From Pedobacter yonginensis (GTDB lineage: Bacteria > Bacteroidota > Bacteroidia > Sphingobacteriales > Sphingobacteriaceae): 64,000 nucleotides of DNA. The stretch lies in the NCBI RefSeq assembly GCF_003173595.1, contig NZ_QGNZ01000001.1, positions 806,001-870,000 of the forward strand. The letters run 5' to 3'. The position numbers and the translations under genes were made by a program. The notes below the pieces were generated by a model that was given only the letters and a program-made list of their open reading frames with translations, made no database searches and was not told where the DNA came from. Each line of letters opens with the position of its first letter. Position 1 is the first letter of the stretch. This document shows, in pieces, positions 26,095-35,192 of the stretch.

Positions 26095-28521
26095 ATGCTC
26101 AAATTTCGGATCATTCTTTTCCTATTGGTTGCGGGTTTCAGTATTGCTGTTGCGCAGCCATTGGTTAGGATATCAGGAATCGTTTATAATGAAGAGAAAC
26201 TTCCATTACCGCAGGTAACGGTTATCATTTTAGGCCAAGCACAATCAACCGTTACAGATGAATTTGGCGTATATACCATTTATTCAAAATCCAAAAATTT
26301 CACTATAAAGTACTCATTGTTAGGATACCAGCCGCAAACCAAGAAGTTTGTTGAATTTTCTGGCACAAGAATAAATCAACAAGTTACTATGTTGGCCAAC
26401 ATTAGCGAACTGGAGCAGGTTAATATTACCAATAAGCAAAATCAGCTCAGCAATACAACTACCTTAAACATTGGAGATGTTTCTTCCATGCCACTCGTAT
26501 CTGGCAATTTTGAAACCATGCTTAAAACCTTACCGGGTGTTTCTACCAATAACGAATTAAGCGCACAGTACAGTGTACGTGGGGGCAATTTCGATGAAAA
26601 TTTAATCTATATCAACGATATAGAAATTAATCGGCCAATATTGATTCGAAATGGTCAGCAGGAGGGCTTAAGTTTCATCAACAGCGATTTGATTAGTAAA
26701 GCAAAATTTTCTGCCGGTGGCTTTGAAGCCAAATATGGTGATAAACTTTCATCAGTGCTCGATATTAAATACGATGTTCCCGATAGCAACCAAACCATTT
26801 TAAGCACCAGTTTTTTAAATACATCATTATCTACAAAAAGAGTTTTCAAAAACAGTTTTTTATTGTTAGGATTAAGATATAAGAATAATTCTAGCGTACT
26901 GAATAAGCAAGATGAAAAGGGAAGTTATAACCCAAACTTTGCCGATGCACAATTGATGTATCAGTATAATTTCTCGCCCAAATTTAATCTAAGCTTTTTA
27001 GGGAATCTAAATTTAGGGCAGTTTAAGTTGGTGCCAGAAAATCGGGAAACCATATTTGGGACTTTAAACACAACCTTAAAACTTAATGTTGATTACGAAG
27101 GGCAAGAAATTGATGATTATCGAACGACCGGAACTGCCATTTCAGCAACCTATTTACCAAAGCCCAAATTAGCTATAAAATTTATAAATAGTTATTTTAT
27201 TACCGTAGAGCGGGAGCGTTTCGATATTGATGGACGCTATATTTTTGATGAGGTTGACAATACTTTTTCTGGCGAAAACTTCGGTGTGGTAAACAAAAAC
27301 CGGGGTATTGGCAGTTACTATAATTATGGCAGAAACAGCTTAAACACTCAAACTTATGCTTCCGAAATTAAGGTCGATCAAAATTTTAATAATCATGTAT
27401 TTTCATGGGGTTTAAAGTTTGACCAAGCGCGGTACAAAGACCGTTTAAATGAGTACAATTACACCGATTCTGCTGGCTTTATATTGCCTAACAATTCTAA
27501 AAACATCATCTTACAGAATGTGATTAATGTGGAGAACAATCTCGATATCACCAATTACAGTGCCTATATTCAAGATAGTTATTCGCTTTCTAATTATGCC
27601 GAACTGCAATTGGGCGCTCGTGCTACGTACAGTTCGTTAAGCAAACAGTTGTTGATTAGTCCGAGAATGTTGCTTGCTTACAGACCAAATTCCAACAATA
27701 AAATTTTAAGGTTTACTTTAGGGGTTTACAAGCAACCACCTTCATACCGAACCATTCGCGATTTTAATGGGGTGTTAAACGTTAACCAGAAAGCGCAGAG
27801 TTCTTACAACACCTCACTAGGCTATGAATATGCTTTCGATGCTTTAGGAACCCGATTAAAGTTTACATCTGAGGGCTATTTCAAATATTCTGATCGATTA
27901 ATTCCATATAAAATTGATAACCTACGCATAAAATACTTAGCAAATGAAGTGTCTAAAGGATATGCTTATGGTGCCGATTTTAGCATCGGTGGGGAATTTG
28001 TGAAGGATATGGTTTCTTATTTCAGATTATCTGTGATGCATGCAAACGAGGATGTAATTGGCGACAGTTATATTCAAAATGGTGCAACAATTTATCCGGG
28101 TTATCTAAAACGCCCGACTGACCAACGGGTAAATTTTTCAATTTTCTTTCAAGACAGGCTGCTCAATAGCCCGACCTACAAAGTACACCTGAATGCACTT
28201 TATGGATCGAGATTACCAATTGGCCCATCGCAAACGGCGAGATATTTAGATCAATTTTTTATTCCATCCTACAAACGCGTTGATATTGGTTTTTCGAAAG
28301 ACTTTTTGGATGATGCCGCCATACACAAACCCAAGTTTTTAGATAGAAACTTCAATTCAGTGATTTTATTTTTTGAGGTTTTTAATATGCTCAATATTGA
28401 TAATACGGTTTCTTATTTATGGCTGAAAGACGTTGATAATGTGCAATATGCAATTCCAAATTATTTAACTGGAAGGCAGTTTAACCTGAAACTAATCGTG
28501 AAATTAAAAAACACGCCTTAA
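26095..28521 (+). CDS. TonB-dependent receptor with carboxypeptidase-regulatory N-domain
   Basis: 808 residues. A signal peptide (MLKFRIILFLLVAGFSIAVAQ) is followed by a CarboxypepD_reg-like domain (about 25-110, VRISGIVYNEEKLPLPQVTVIILG), a plug domain (about 130-240, with the LKTLPGVSTNNELSAQYSVRGGN motif) and an outer-membrane beta barrel ending in the aromatic-rich FNLKLIVKLKN. It imports a ligand with TonB energy. No SusD partner follows, so it is not a polysaccharide SusCD pair; the ligand is unknown. Confidence 0.9.
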   Translation: MLKFRIILFLLVAGFSIAVAQPLVRISGIVYNEEKLPLPQVTVIILGQAQSTVTDEFGVYTIYSKSKNFTIKYSLLGYQPQTKKFVEFSGTRINQQVTMLANISELEQVNITNKQNQLSNTTTLNIGDVSSMPLVSGNFETMLKTLPGVSTNNELSAQYSVRGGNFDENLIYINDIEINRPILIRNGQQEGLSFINSDLISKAKFSAGGFEAKYGDKLSSVLDIKYDVPDSNQTILSTSFLNTSLSTKRVFKNSFLLLGLRYKNNSSVLNKQDEKGSYNPNFADAQLMYQYNFSPKFNLSFLGNLNLGQFKLVPENRETIFGTLNTTLKLNVDYEGQEIDDYRTTGTAISATYLPKPKLAIKFINSYFITVERERFDIDGRYIFDEVDNTFSGENFGVVNKNRGIGSYYNYGRNSLNTQTYASEIKVDQNFNNHVFSWGLKFDQARYKDRLNEYNYTDSAGFILPNNSKNIILQNVINVENNLDITNYSAYIQDSYSLSNYAELQLGARATYSSLSKQLLISPRMLLAYRPNSNNKILRFTLGVYKQPPSYRTIRDFNGVLNVNQKAQSSYNTSLGYEYAFDALGTRLKFTSEGYFKYSDRLIPYKIDNLRIKYLANEVSKGYAYGADFSIGGEFVKDMVSYFRLSVMHANEDVIGDSYIQNGATIYPGYLKRPTDQRVNFSIFFQDRLLNSPTYKVHLNALYGSRLPIGPSQTARYLDQFFIPSYKRVDIGFSKDFLDDAAIHKPKFLDRNFNSVILFFEVFNMLNIDNTVSYLWLKDVDNVQYAIPNYLTGRQFNLKLIVKLKNTP

Positions 28522-28876
28522 TTGGGGGAGGAACTTGCTTTTACTTGACGGTTTTAAGGGGCAGGGTATTAAGTAATTTAAACCCGACAGGAGCGAAAAT
28601 ACTTTTTGCGGAGATTCCCTTTGATTTTAGGAGATACCATCGCAAAAAGATTGTAGCAGATGGCGGGACTGCTGGCTCAAAAGCACCGCTGATTTTGCTT
28701 TTCAATTTATACTTTTCATTTAGCGTTTTAGTTAATCGTTTTAATTGAGAAAAACGCAACAAAACAATGAATTTGAGCCTTTTTTTTAACAAAATTTAAT
28801 TTTTTATGATACGATTTTGTAGGCATAACTGCTTTAAAAATTTTACATTTACGCCCATAAAACATTATATAATAAG
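28522..28876. other. 355-base spacer between receptor and serC
   Basis: It holds a dispersed repeat at 28577-28675 (listed separately) and, beyond it, an AT-rich leader to serC with TTTG at 28816-28819 and TACATTTA at 28844-28851. Both strands are open for 67-83 codons across the repeat, but neither frame looks like a protein family and I treat them as chance. Confidence 0.6.
28577..28675 (+). repeat. Dispersed structured repeat, copy A
   Basis: The left block, about 30 bp (AAACCCGACAG, then GAAAATACTTTTT, 28577-28607), and the right block (AAAAAGATTGTA, ATGGCGGG and CTG, 28644-28675) both recur, in reverse orientation, at 48780-48933. The inner edges pair with each other: CTTTTTGCG (28602-28610) with CGCAAAAAG (28641-28649), 9 bp. 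Confidence 0.7.
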
Positions 28877-29950
28877 ATGAAGCATAATTTTGGCGCAGGC
28901 CCTTGTATTTTACCTCAAGAAGTGTTTAAACAAGCTGCAAATGCAGTTTTAGATTTTAACGATGGATTATCGATTTTAGAAATTTCGCATAGAACAACCG
29001 AGTTTGAGGCCGTTGTTGCTGAGGCAGATAAGTTGGTAAAAGAGTTATTAAATGTGCCATCGGGTTATTCCGTTTTATTTTTACAAGGCGGTGCAAGCTT
29101 ACAATTTGCTATGGTTCCGTTAAATTTACTGGGCGATGGCCAAACCGCAAGTTATTTAGATTCTGGCGTTTGGGCAACCAAAGCATTAAAGGAAGCTAAA
29201 ATTATTGGAAACGTTAATGTTGTTGCTTCTTCAAAAGATTCTAATTATACATACGTTCCGAAAGATTTTGAAATTCCTGCGGATAGTGCTTATTTCCATT
29301 ACACATCTAACAACACCATTTATGGTACAGAATTGTTTGAAGTGCCTGAAACCAATGTACCGGTAGTTTGCGATATGTCATCAGACATTATGAGCCGAGT
29401 TATTGATGTTTCGAAATTCGATTTGATTTATGCGGGTGCGCAGAAAAATATTGGTCCTGCGGGATTAACAATTGTAATTGTGAAAAACGATGCATTGGGT
29501 AAAATCGACCGTAAAAACCCATCTATGTTGAACTATCAATCGCATATTGATAATGGCTCGATGTACAATACGCCTCCTGTATTTTCTATTTATGTGGCAT
29601 TATTGAACCTTCGTTGGTTAAAATCGAAAGGTGGGGTTGCCGAAATTGAAAAAGAAAATAAACAAAAGGCTGAAGCCCTTTACAGAGAAATTGATCGTAA
29701 CCCATTGTTCAAAGGTACTTGCGCGATAGAAGATCGTTCTAAAATGAACGTTTGCTTTGTAATGGAAAATGCTGAATTGGAAAAACCATTTTTAAAATTT
29801 GCAGAGGAGCAAGGTATCGTGGGCATTAAAGGACATAGAAGTGTGGGTGGTTTCCGTGCATCTATGTATAACGCGCTTCCAATTACCAGCGTGCATGCTT
29901 TAATTGAGGCCATGCAGGCTTTCGAAGAACAACAAGCAAAAGCAAATTAA
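28877..29950 (+). CDS. serC: Phosphoserine aminotransferase
   Basis: 357 residues, class V aminotransferase. [17 protein letters not shown] starts the family; [18 protein letters not shown] near 70-87 and the PLP-lysine region [20 protein letters not shown] near 190 (Lys in AQKN) are clear, as is the C-terminal [17 protein letters not shown]. It converts 3-phosphohydroxypyruvate to phosphoserine; serA, making the substrate, follows 65 bases downstream, so the two form a serine-synthesis unit. Confidence 0.97.
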   Translation: MKHNFGAGPCILPQEVFKQAANAVLDFNDGLSILEISHRTTEFEAVVAEADKLVKELLNVPSGYSVLFLQGGASLQFAMVPLNLLGDGQTASYLDSGVWATKALKEAKIIGNVNVVASSKDSNYTYVPKDFEIPADSAYFHYTSNNTIYGTELFEVPETNVPVVCDMSSDIMSRVIDVSKFDLIYAGAQKNIGPAGLTIVIVKNDALGKIDRKNPSMLNYQSHIDNGSMYNTPPVFSIYVALLNLRWLKSKGGVAEIEKENKQKAEALYREIDRNPLFKGTCAIEDRSKMNVCFVMENAELEKPFLKFAEEQGIVGIKGHRSVGGFRASMYNALPITSVHALIEAMQAFEEQQAKAN

Positions 29951-30015
29951 TTTAAACATAAACAGATAATTGACGCCTTTATTTGGATTGTCGATTCATT
30001 CAGTTAAATCATAAC

Positions 30016-30966
30016 ATGATTAAGATATTAGCAAACGATGGGATAGACCCAATCGGAAAAGAATTATTAGAAAAAGCAGGTTTTCAGGTAGATACGGAAA
30101 CCATTCCGCAAGACCAGTTGGCAGATGCTTTGAAAAATTATGATGCCATTACGGTACGTAGTGCTACTAAAGTTAGAAAAGAGCTTATTGATGCCGTTCC
30201 TAACATTAAATTGATTGGTAGAGGTGGTGTAGGGATGGACAACATTGATGTTGAATACGCTCGTAGCCAAGGGGTTGCCGTAGTAAATACGCCTGCTGCA
30301 TCTTCATTATCAGTGGCAGAATTGGTATTCTCTCATTTATTTACGGGCATTAGATTTTTACAGGATAGCAATAGAAAAATGCCTATTGAGGGTGCTACTC
30401 AGTTCAATAACCTTAAGAAAGCGTATGCAAAGGGAACAGAATTAAGCGGCAAAACCATTGGTATAATTGGTTTCGGACGTATTGGTAGGGCAACAGCTAA
30501 AGTAGCTTTGGGTTTGGGCATGAATGTTTTGGCTTATGATTTATATCCATCAGAATCGGAAATTACTTTGGAGTTTCAAGGTGGAAAATCGGTGAGCATT
30601 CCAATCAAAACGGTTTCTCTAGATGAAGTGATTTCGAATAGCGATTTCTTGAGTTTGCATACTCCATTTGCAGACAAACCAATTTTGGGCGCTGAAGAAT
30701 TTGCGAAAATGAAAAATGGTGTGGGTATTGTAAACTGCTCTCGTGGTGGAACTATTGATGAGCCTGCTTTAATTGATGCCCTTAATTCTGGTAAAGTTTC
30801 TTTTGCAGGTTTAGATGTTTTTGACAATGAGCCAACACCTTTAGCAGAAATTTTATCGCATCCAAAAATTTCGTTAACGCCACACATTGGTGCTTCAACT
30901 AACGAAGCGCAAGAGCGTATCGGTACTGAATTGGCGACATTGATTATCGAACATTTTAAGAAATAA
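30016..30966 (+). CDS. serA: D-3-phosphoglycerate dehydrogenase, short form
   Basis: 316 residues from ATG at 30016. A D-isomer 2-hydroxyacid dehydrogenase: TVRSATKVRKELIDAVPNIKLIGRGGVGMDNID near 45-80, NAD-binding GIIGFGRIGRATAKVALGLG near 150, LHTPF near 215, NCSRGGTIDEPAL near 238 and the catalytic-histidine PHIGAST near 290. It lacks the C-terminal ACT domain, so serine feedback is probably absent. Phosphoglycerate as substrate is inferred from the adjacent serC. An upstream in-frame TTG at 29983 would add 11 residues unlike the family. Confidence 0.93.
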   Translation: MIKILANDGIDPIGKELLEKAGFQVDTETIPQDQLADALKNYDAITVRSATKVRKELIDAVPNIKLIGRGGVGMDNIDVEYARSQGVAVVNTPAASSLSVAELVFSHLFTGIRFLQDSNRKMPIEGATQFNNLKKAYAKGTELSGKTIGIIGFGRIGRATAKVALGLGMNVLAYDLYPSESEITLEFQGGKSVSIPIKTVSLDEVISNSDFLSLHTPFADKPILGAEEFAKMKNGVGIVNCSRGGTIDEPALIDALNSGKVSFAGLDVFDNEPTPLAEILSHPKISLTPHIGASTNEAQERIGTELATLIIEHFKK

Positions 30967-31018
30967 CTATTTTCTCCAGTGCAGAATTTATTACATTAGA
31001 TAGGTTCTGCACTTTTCT

Positions 31019-31165
31019 TCAATCCAGAGCCCTAGTGAGTACCCAATAGCGATAACCCAAAATCGCCTTCTGAAAAGTACTGAGCTTATTCGGGTCTTTC
31101 TTATACAGACTTGGTAAAATCACCTTGTTAATTTTAACCAGCGTTTTAAACAGAAGCTTTTTCAT
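31019..31165 (-). CDS. Conserved 48-residue Bacteroidota protein
   Basis: ATG at 31163-31165 to TGA at 31019-31021 on the minus strand gives a very basic peptide starting MKKLLFKTLVKINKVILP and ending GYRYWVLTRALD. I recognise this as a short family conserved in Bacteroidota, sometimes labelled SsrA-binding protein in databases although it is far shorter than SmpB. It overlaps the last 20 bases of the upstream coiled-coil gene in another frame, so it is translationally linked to it. Function unknown. Confidence 0.72.
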   Translation of the reverse strand: MKKLLFKTLVKINKVILPSLYKKDPNKLSTFQKAILGYRYWVLTRALD

Positions 31166-31661
31166 AACGTTTTAATTTTTTGTTGAAGAAGTAAAATCCA
31201 CCGGCCATAACTAAAACTAAAAAAGCGATGATGTAATTGGATAAATTCTTTCCACCAGATTTGGAGGTTTGTTTTAATTGCTCGTTTTGATCTTGAAGTT
31301 TTTTGATTGTTCTCCTGTAGTTTTCAATTCTTGCCTCAGAATTATCTGCTACAGCAACCTTTTGTTGGTTTTGTAAATCTTTATAATCCATCAAAACTTT
31401 TAATTCTTTAAAAATATTGTTGTCGGTTAACACCACCTGGCGAAGGATTTCATTCGAGTTTTTAATATCTCGCTTAGTTTGCCAGCCAAAAATTCCAGTA
31501 CGTTTATTTAAACTTTCATCGTACTGGCCAAACCGGGCACTGCGCTCGGCCAATAAGGAGTTTACCTTAACCCTTTGTGCAGAGTAGGCCATGGTATCTT
31601 GTTGGGCAAAAGCCGTAAAATTCAATAGTAAAACAGAGAGCAAAGAGATGTACTTCTTCAT
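31146..31661 (-). CDS. Membrane-anchored coiled-coil protein, unknown function
   Basis: 171 residues: signal peptide (MKKYISLLSVLLLNFTAFAQ), a helical domain, a coiled coil around 105-135 (RIENYRRTIKKLQDQNEQLKQ), and one C-terminal membrane segment (about 142-162, LSNYIIAFLVLVMAGGFYFF) with a basic tail. The bulk is therefore periplasmic, fixed to the inner membrane. I do not recognise the family. Its 3' end overlaps the 48-residue gene. Confidence 0.75.
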   Translation of the reverse strand: MKKYISLLSVLLLNFTAFAQQDTMAYSAQRVKVNSLLAERSARFGQYDESLNKRTGIFGWQTKRDIKNSNEILRQVVLTDNNIFKELKVLMDYKDLQNQQKVAVADNSEARIENYRRTIKKLQDQNEQLKQTSKSGGKNLSNYIIAFLVLVMAGGFYFFNKKLKRYEKASV

Positions 31662-31769
31662 GTTGAATAAACGTAAAAAGGGTTATTGTTGTTTGAATTG
31701 GAATAAAATCAAACAGAATTATTTGAGTACAGCTTCATTGAAGGATTTGAAATGTATCAGATACCACCT

Positions 31770-32549
31770 TTAAGGGTGAAATTCTACCCGCACGATATCG
31801 CCCAAATGCAGGCCTAACAAACCACTGGCTTTACCTTTGTTAATGGCAATTTCTAGATGGTTACTAATACCAAACAGGCAAAGCTTTTCGCCCTCTTGCA
31901 CTTCGTTATAATGCCAACTTAATTGGGTGATGGTTTCGCTCTTTCTAAAGTATAGAGTAAAGTCTCTATTCTTTTGGATTTTGGTGAAAAGCTCCTTTGT
32001 TATATTGGTAATTACGTTGCAGAAAGTATCAATATAAACTACGCTACCTCTAATAATATCTCGTTCAATAACAGGGTGTAACAGCATCTTATGCTCAATC
32101 TCTGCTACAGGTAAACCAATATCTTTTAATTTACCGCCTTTTGCCAAATGCGTTGCGGCTTTTACAAAAATATCTACCAATGGAAAATGTAAATATTTTA
32201 GATCTTGCATAATGTTCAGCTCTACTACGTCTTCTGGAACATCATCAAAAAGTAGAGAGAAAATGCCATTGTCTGCACCCACAAAGAAATGATCTTTATG
32301 CTTTATGGCAATGTATTTGGTATTCTCGCTGTAAACAGAATCAATACCAATTAAATGAACCGTATTCTTTGGGAAATAGGGGTAAGCATTTTTTAAAACG
32401 AAGGCGGCGTATGAAATATTGAATGAGGGAACTTCATGGGTAATATCAACTAAATTAACAGTAGGCATCAAACTTAACAGGCTACCTTTAAGAGCGCTCT
32501 GGTAAAAATCTTTTGAACCTAAATCTGTTGTTAAAGTAATTATCCCCAT
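31770..32549 (-). CDS. SAM hydrolase (S-adenosyl-L-methionine hydroxide adenosyltransferase, DUF62)
   Basis: 259 residues from ATG at 32547-32549. MGIITLTTDLGSKDFYQSALKGSLLSL is the family start with the conserved T-D-x-G; VDITHEVPSFNISYAAFVLKNAYPYFPKNTVHLIGIDS and GADNGIFSLL near 95 follow, then the C-terminal DTFCNVITNI domain. These enzymes hydrolyse SAM to adenosine and methionine and are relatives of fluorinase and chlorinase. The frame extends 20 codons upstream to a TTG that I reject. It is divergent from phoH. Confidence 0.9.
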   Translation of the reverse strand: MGIITLTTDLGSKDFYQSALKGSLLSLMPTVNLVDITHEVPSFNISYAAFVLKNAYPYFPKNTVHLIGIDSVYSENTKYIAIKHKDHFFVGADNGIFSLLFDDVPEDVVELNIMQDLKYLHFPLVDIFVKAATHLAKGGKLKDIGLPVAEIEHKMLLHPVIERDIIRGSVVYIDTFCNVITNITKELFTKIQKNRDFTLYFRKSETITQLSWHYNEVQEGEKLCLFGISNHLEIAINKGKASGLLGLHLGDIVRVEFHP

Positions 32550-32652
32550 TAAAAATTCATTATTATTGCTTATTCTTGTGTAGAGGCCTAAGCGTCTGCA
32601 AATATTCAAATTTTAATTAATATACCCCGATAACTTTTTAAAATACTACAGT

Positions 32653-33612
32653 TTGAACGAATTAAAATTAACTCTGGATACCGTAAATCCGGCTCACTTT
32701 TGGGGGGCTAACAATGAGAATTACGAAATGATTAAAGGTGCTTTCGCGAAGTTGAAAATTGTAGCGAGAGGAAGTGGCGTGACAGTTCTCGGTGATGAAC
32801 AGGAACTTAAGTCGTTTGAAGAGAAGTTTAACGCATTAGTTGCCCACATGGAAAAATATAGTTCGCTGAGCAATAATGATGTGGAATCCATCCTCGGAGC
32901 GAAGGCAGCAGGGGTAGAGAAAAAAGTAACCGCTGAAGCTGGTGCTGGGGGTGGTGAGGTAATCGTTTTTGGTACAAATGGCTTGTTGGTTAAAGCCAGA
33001 ACGGCCAATCAAAGAAAAATGGTAACCAGCATTGGTAAAAATGATATATTATTTGCGATTGGTCCCGCTGGAACCGGAAAAACTTATACCGCTGTTGCTT
33101 TAGCGGTACGCGCTTTAAAAAACAAAGAAATTAAGCGCATTATTTTAACCCGCCCCGCAGTAGAAGCTGGCGAAAACCTCGGCTTTTTACCCGGCGATTT
33201 AAAAGAAAAAATAGACCCATATTTACGACCACTTTACGATGCCTTGGACGACATGATTCCGGCTGAGAAATTAAAAGTTTACATCGAAAACCGAACCATC
33301 GAAATTGCGCCTTTAGCTTTCATGCGTGGCCGTACGTTAGACAATTGCTTCGTAATATTGGATGAGGCACAAAACGCCACCGATATGCAATTAAAAATGT
33401 TTTTAACGAGGATGGGGCCTACAGCCAAATTCATCGTTACTGGCGATGTAACTCAGATCGATTTACCAAAAAAACAAATGTCGGGTTTACATAACGGGCT
33501 TCGCATTTTAGAAGGCATTAAAGGTATAGACATCATATATTTGAGCGGAGAAGATGTTGTTCGACACAAATTGGTAAAAGACATCTTAAAAGCTTATGGC
33601 GATATTCAATAA
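32653..33612 (+). CDS. phoH: PhoH family ATPase
   Basis: 319 residues. An N-terminal KH-like region (about 1-75, MNELKLTLDTVNPAHFWGANNE) precedes the ATPase: FAIGPAGTGKTYTAVALAV near 137 (Walker A), TRPAVEAGENLGFLPGDL near 172, and VILDEAQNAT near 235 (Walker B), ending TGDVTQIDLP near 262. PhoH proteins are linked to RNA metabolism and ribosome work. The start is TTG at 32653; the sequence from it matches the family, and no ATG is available before the domain. Confidence 0.92.
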   Translation: MNELKLTLDTVNPAHFWGANNENYEMIKGAFAKLKIVARGSGVTVLGDEQELKSFEEKFNALVAHMEKYSSLSNNDVESILGAKAAGVEKKVTAEAGAGGGEVIVFGTNGLLVKARTANQRKMVTSIGKNDILFAIGPAGTGKTYTAVALAVRALKNKEIKRIILTRPAVEAGENLGFLPGDLKEKIDPYLRPLYDALDDMIPAEKLKVYIENRTIEIAPLAFMRGRTLDNCFVILDEAQNATDMQLKMFLTRMGPTAKFIVTGDVTQIDLPKKQMSGLHNGLRILEGIKGIDIIYLSGEDVVRHKLVKDILKAYGDIQ

Positions 33613-33655
33613 TATTGAAACGTTCCATATATTGAATATTACCTAAAATCATTTA

Positions 33656-33686
33656 AACCTCGTGGTTAAGAAACTACGAGGTTTTT
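33656..33686 (+). terminator. Intrinsic terminator of phoH
   Basis: AACCTCGTGG (33656-33665) pairs with CTACGAGGTT (33674-33683, one G-T pair), then a T-run. It lies 44 bases past the phoH stop. Confidence 0.75.
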
Positions 33687-33756
33687 ATTGTTTTTATCAT
33701 CGTGCTAGCCGCTTATAACCTCAAGATTTCATAATTTTTCCTATTTTTATACCCTG

Positions 33757-34701
33757 ATGAAAGCACTAAAAGAAACCCATTTTGATTTTCCAAATCAAAG
33801 CAATTTTTATAAAGGTAAAGTACGTGATGTATATACCATAGCCGATAAATTAATGGTGATGATCGTATCCGATCGAATTTCGGCCTTTGATGTGGTTCTG
33901 CCTGAACCCATTCCATTTAAAGGCCAAGTGTTAAATCAAATTGCAGCTAAATTTCTATCTGCTACACAAGATATTGTCCCAAATTGGGTTCTAGATGTAC
34001 CCGACCCAATGGTTACCATAGGGCGTATTTGCGAACCATTTAAGGTAGAAATGGTGATTAGGGGTTACCTAGCAGGCCATGCGTGGAGAGAGTACAATGT
34101 TGGTAAGCGCAGTATTTGTGGGGTAAGTTTACCAGATGGTTTAAAAGAAAACGATAAATTGCCTCAGCCCATCATTACACCAACCACAAAAGCATCGGTA
34201 GGGCATGATGAAGATATTTCAAAAGAAGACATTTTAGCAAAAGGCATTGTTTCGTTGACAGATTATGAAAAATTAGAGGAATATACGTTTGCCATATATC
34301 AAAGAGGAACCGAAATTGCAGCCAAGTCTGGCTTAATTTTGGTCGATACAAAATATGAATTTGGTAAGGCTGATGGAGTGATTTATTTAATCGATGAAAT
34401 CCATACGCCAGATTCTTCTCGATACTTTTATGCTGAAGGTTACGACGACCGTCAAAAGAACAACGAACCACAAAAGCAGCTTTCTAAAGAATTTGTTAGA
34501 AAATGGTTGATTGGAAATGGTTTTCAGGGGAAAGATGGACAAGAAGTTCCAATGATGACACCCGAAATCATCAATTCAATATCAGATCGTTACATAGAAT
34601 TGTACGAGAAGATCGTGGGAGAGAAATTTGTCAAAGCCGATGCGGATTCTATCTCCAGTAGAATCGAAACGAATGTACTTAACGCAATCGAAAGACTTTA
34701 A
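33757..34701 (+). CDS. purC: Phosphoribosylaminoimidazole-succinocarboxamide synthase
   Basis: 314 residues, the longer SAICAR synthetase form. [37 protein letters not shown] at 17-50, [14 protein letters not shown] near 98, [12 protein letters not shown] near 193 and [14 protein letters not shown] near 210 are the family motifs. It joins CAIR and aspartate using ATP in purine synthesis. The STAS gene follows 43 bases downstream on the same strand. Confidence 0.97.
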   Translation: MKALKETHFDFPNQSNFYKGKVRDVYTIADKLMVMIVSDRISAFDVVLPEPIPFKGQVLNQIAAKFLSATQDIVPNWVLDVPDPMVTIGRICEPFKVEMVIRGYLAGHAWREYNVGKRSICGVSLPDGLKENDKLPQPIITPTTKASVGHDEDISKEDILAKGIVSLTDYEKLEEYTFAIYQRGTEIAAKSGLILVDTKYEFGKADGVIYLIDEIHTPDSSRYFYAEGYDDRQKNNEPQKQLSKEFVRKWLIGNGFQGKDGQEVPMMTPEIINSISDRYIELYEKIVGEKFVKADADSISSRIETNVLNAIERL

Positions 34702-34744
34702 TTCGAAAAATTTTATACATTAGTAAAATAAACAAACGAGAGCG

Positions 34745-35122
34745 ATGAAATTTTCTGTAGATAAACACGACAAATATGTAACCTTAAAGCTCAAAGAGCC
34801 TAAGTTTACGAACGATAATTCACCAGGTTTAAAATCAGAATTGTATTTGCTTAATGCTGAAGGATTTAAAAATATAATTGTTGATTTAAGCCATGTAAAA
34901 GAATGTACCGACGCGCAGGATTTAAGTTGCTTACTGGTTGGCGATCGACTTTGCAAAAGTGCTAATGGCTTATTTATCGTAACTGGAATAAACGACCAAT
35001 TGGCGTCAATTATAGAACTTTCAAACATATTTCAATCTGTAACGTTTGTAAATACATTGGAGGAAGCAACAGATTTCATTTTTATGGATGAGTTGGAAAA
35101 AGAATTCAGAGGCGAAAAATAA
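34745..35122 (+). CDS. STAS-domain protein lacking the phosphorylatable serine
   Basis: 125 residues, one STAS (anti-sigma antagonist-like) domain: beta start MKFSVDKHDKYVTLKLKEP, then NIIVDLSHVKECTDAQDLSCLL at about 43-64. In SpoIIAA-type proteins the helix after the strand begins D-S-S-G, with a serine phosphorylated by the partner kinase; here it reads Asp56-Ala57-Gln58-Asp59, so that switch cannot work in the usual way. rnz follows 70 bases downstream past a terminator. The partner is unknown; no sigma or anti-sigma gene is nearby. Confidence 0.83.
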   Translation: MKFSVDKHDKYVTLKLKEPKFTNDNSPGLKSELYLLNAEGFKNIIVDLSHVKECTDAQDLSCLLVGDRLCKSANGLFIVTGINDQLASIIELSNIFQSVTFVNTLEEATDFIFMDELEKEFRGEK

Positions 35123-35144
35123 TTACGTATAAATAATAACGACG

Positions 35145-35180
35145 AGCCTCGTAGTTTTAAACATTCTACGAGGCTTTTTA
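35145..35180 (+). terminator. Intrinsic terminator after the STAS gene
   Basis: AGCCTCGTAG (35145-35154) pairs with CTACGAGGCT (35166-35175), followed by T. The stem core CCTCGTAG/CTACGAGG also appears in the terminator at 33656. Confidence 0.85.
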
Positions 35181-35192
35181 TATCTTAGAAAA

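Noticed and set aside
26095..28521. A SusC-type polysaccharide utilisation receptor
   Set aside because: There is no SusD gene, no glycoside hydrolase and the protein is shorter than SusC; a general TonB-dependent receptor is the safer call.
28541..28792. Open frames on both strands (67 and 83 codons) downstream of the TonB receptor
   Set aside because: They cover a dispersed repeat that occurs again at 48.8 kb; neither frame resembles a known protein and the changes between copies are not protein-like.
29983..30015. A TTG start for serA 11 codons upstream
   Set aside because: Family alignment begins at the ATG at 30016 (MIKILANDG).
32550..32609. A TTG start adding 20 residues to the SAM hydrolase
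   Set aside because: The family begins directly at MGIITLTTDLG; the extra residues are not typical and run toward the divergent phoH promoter.
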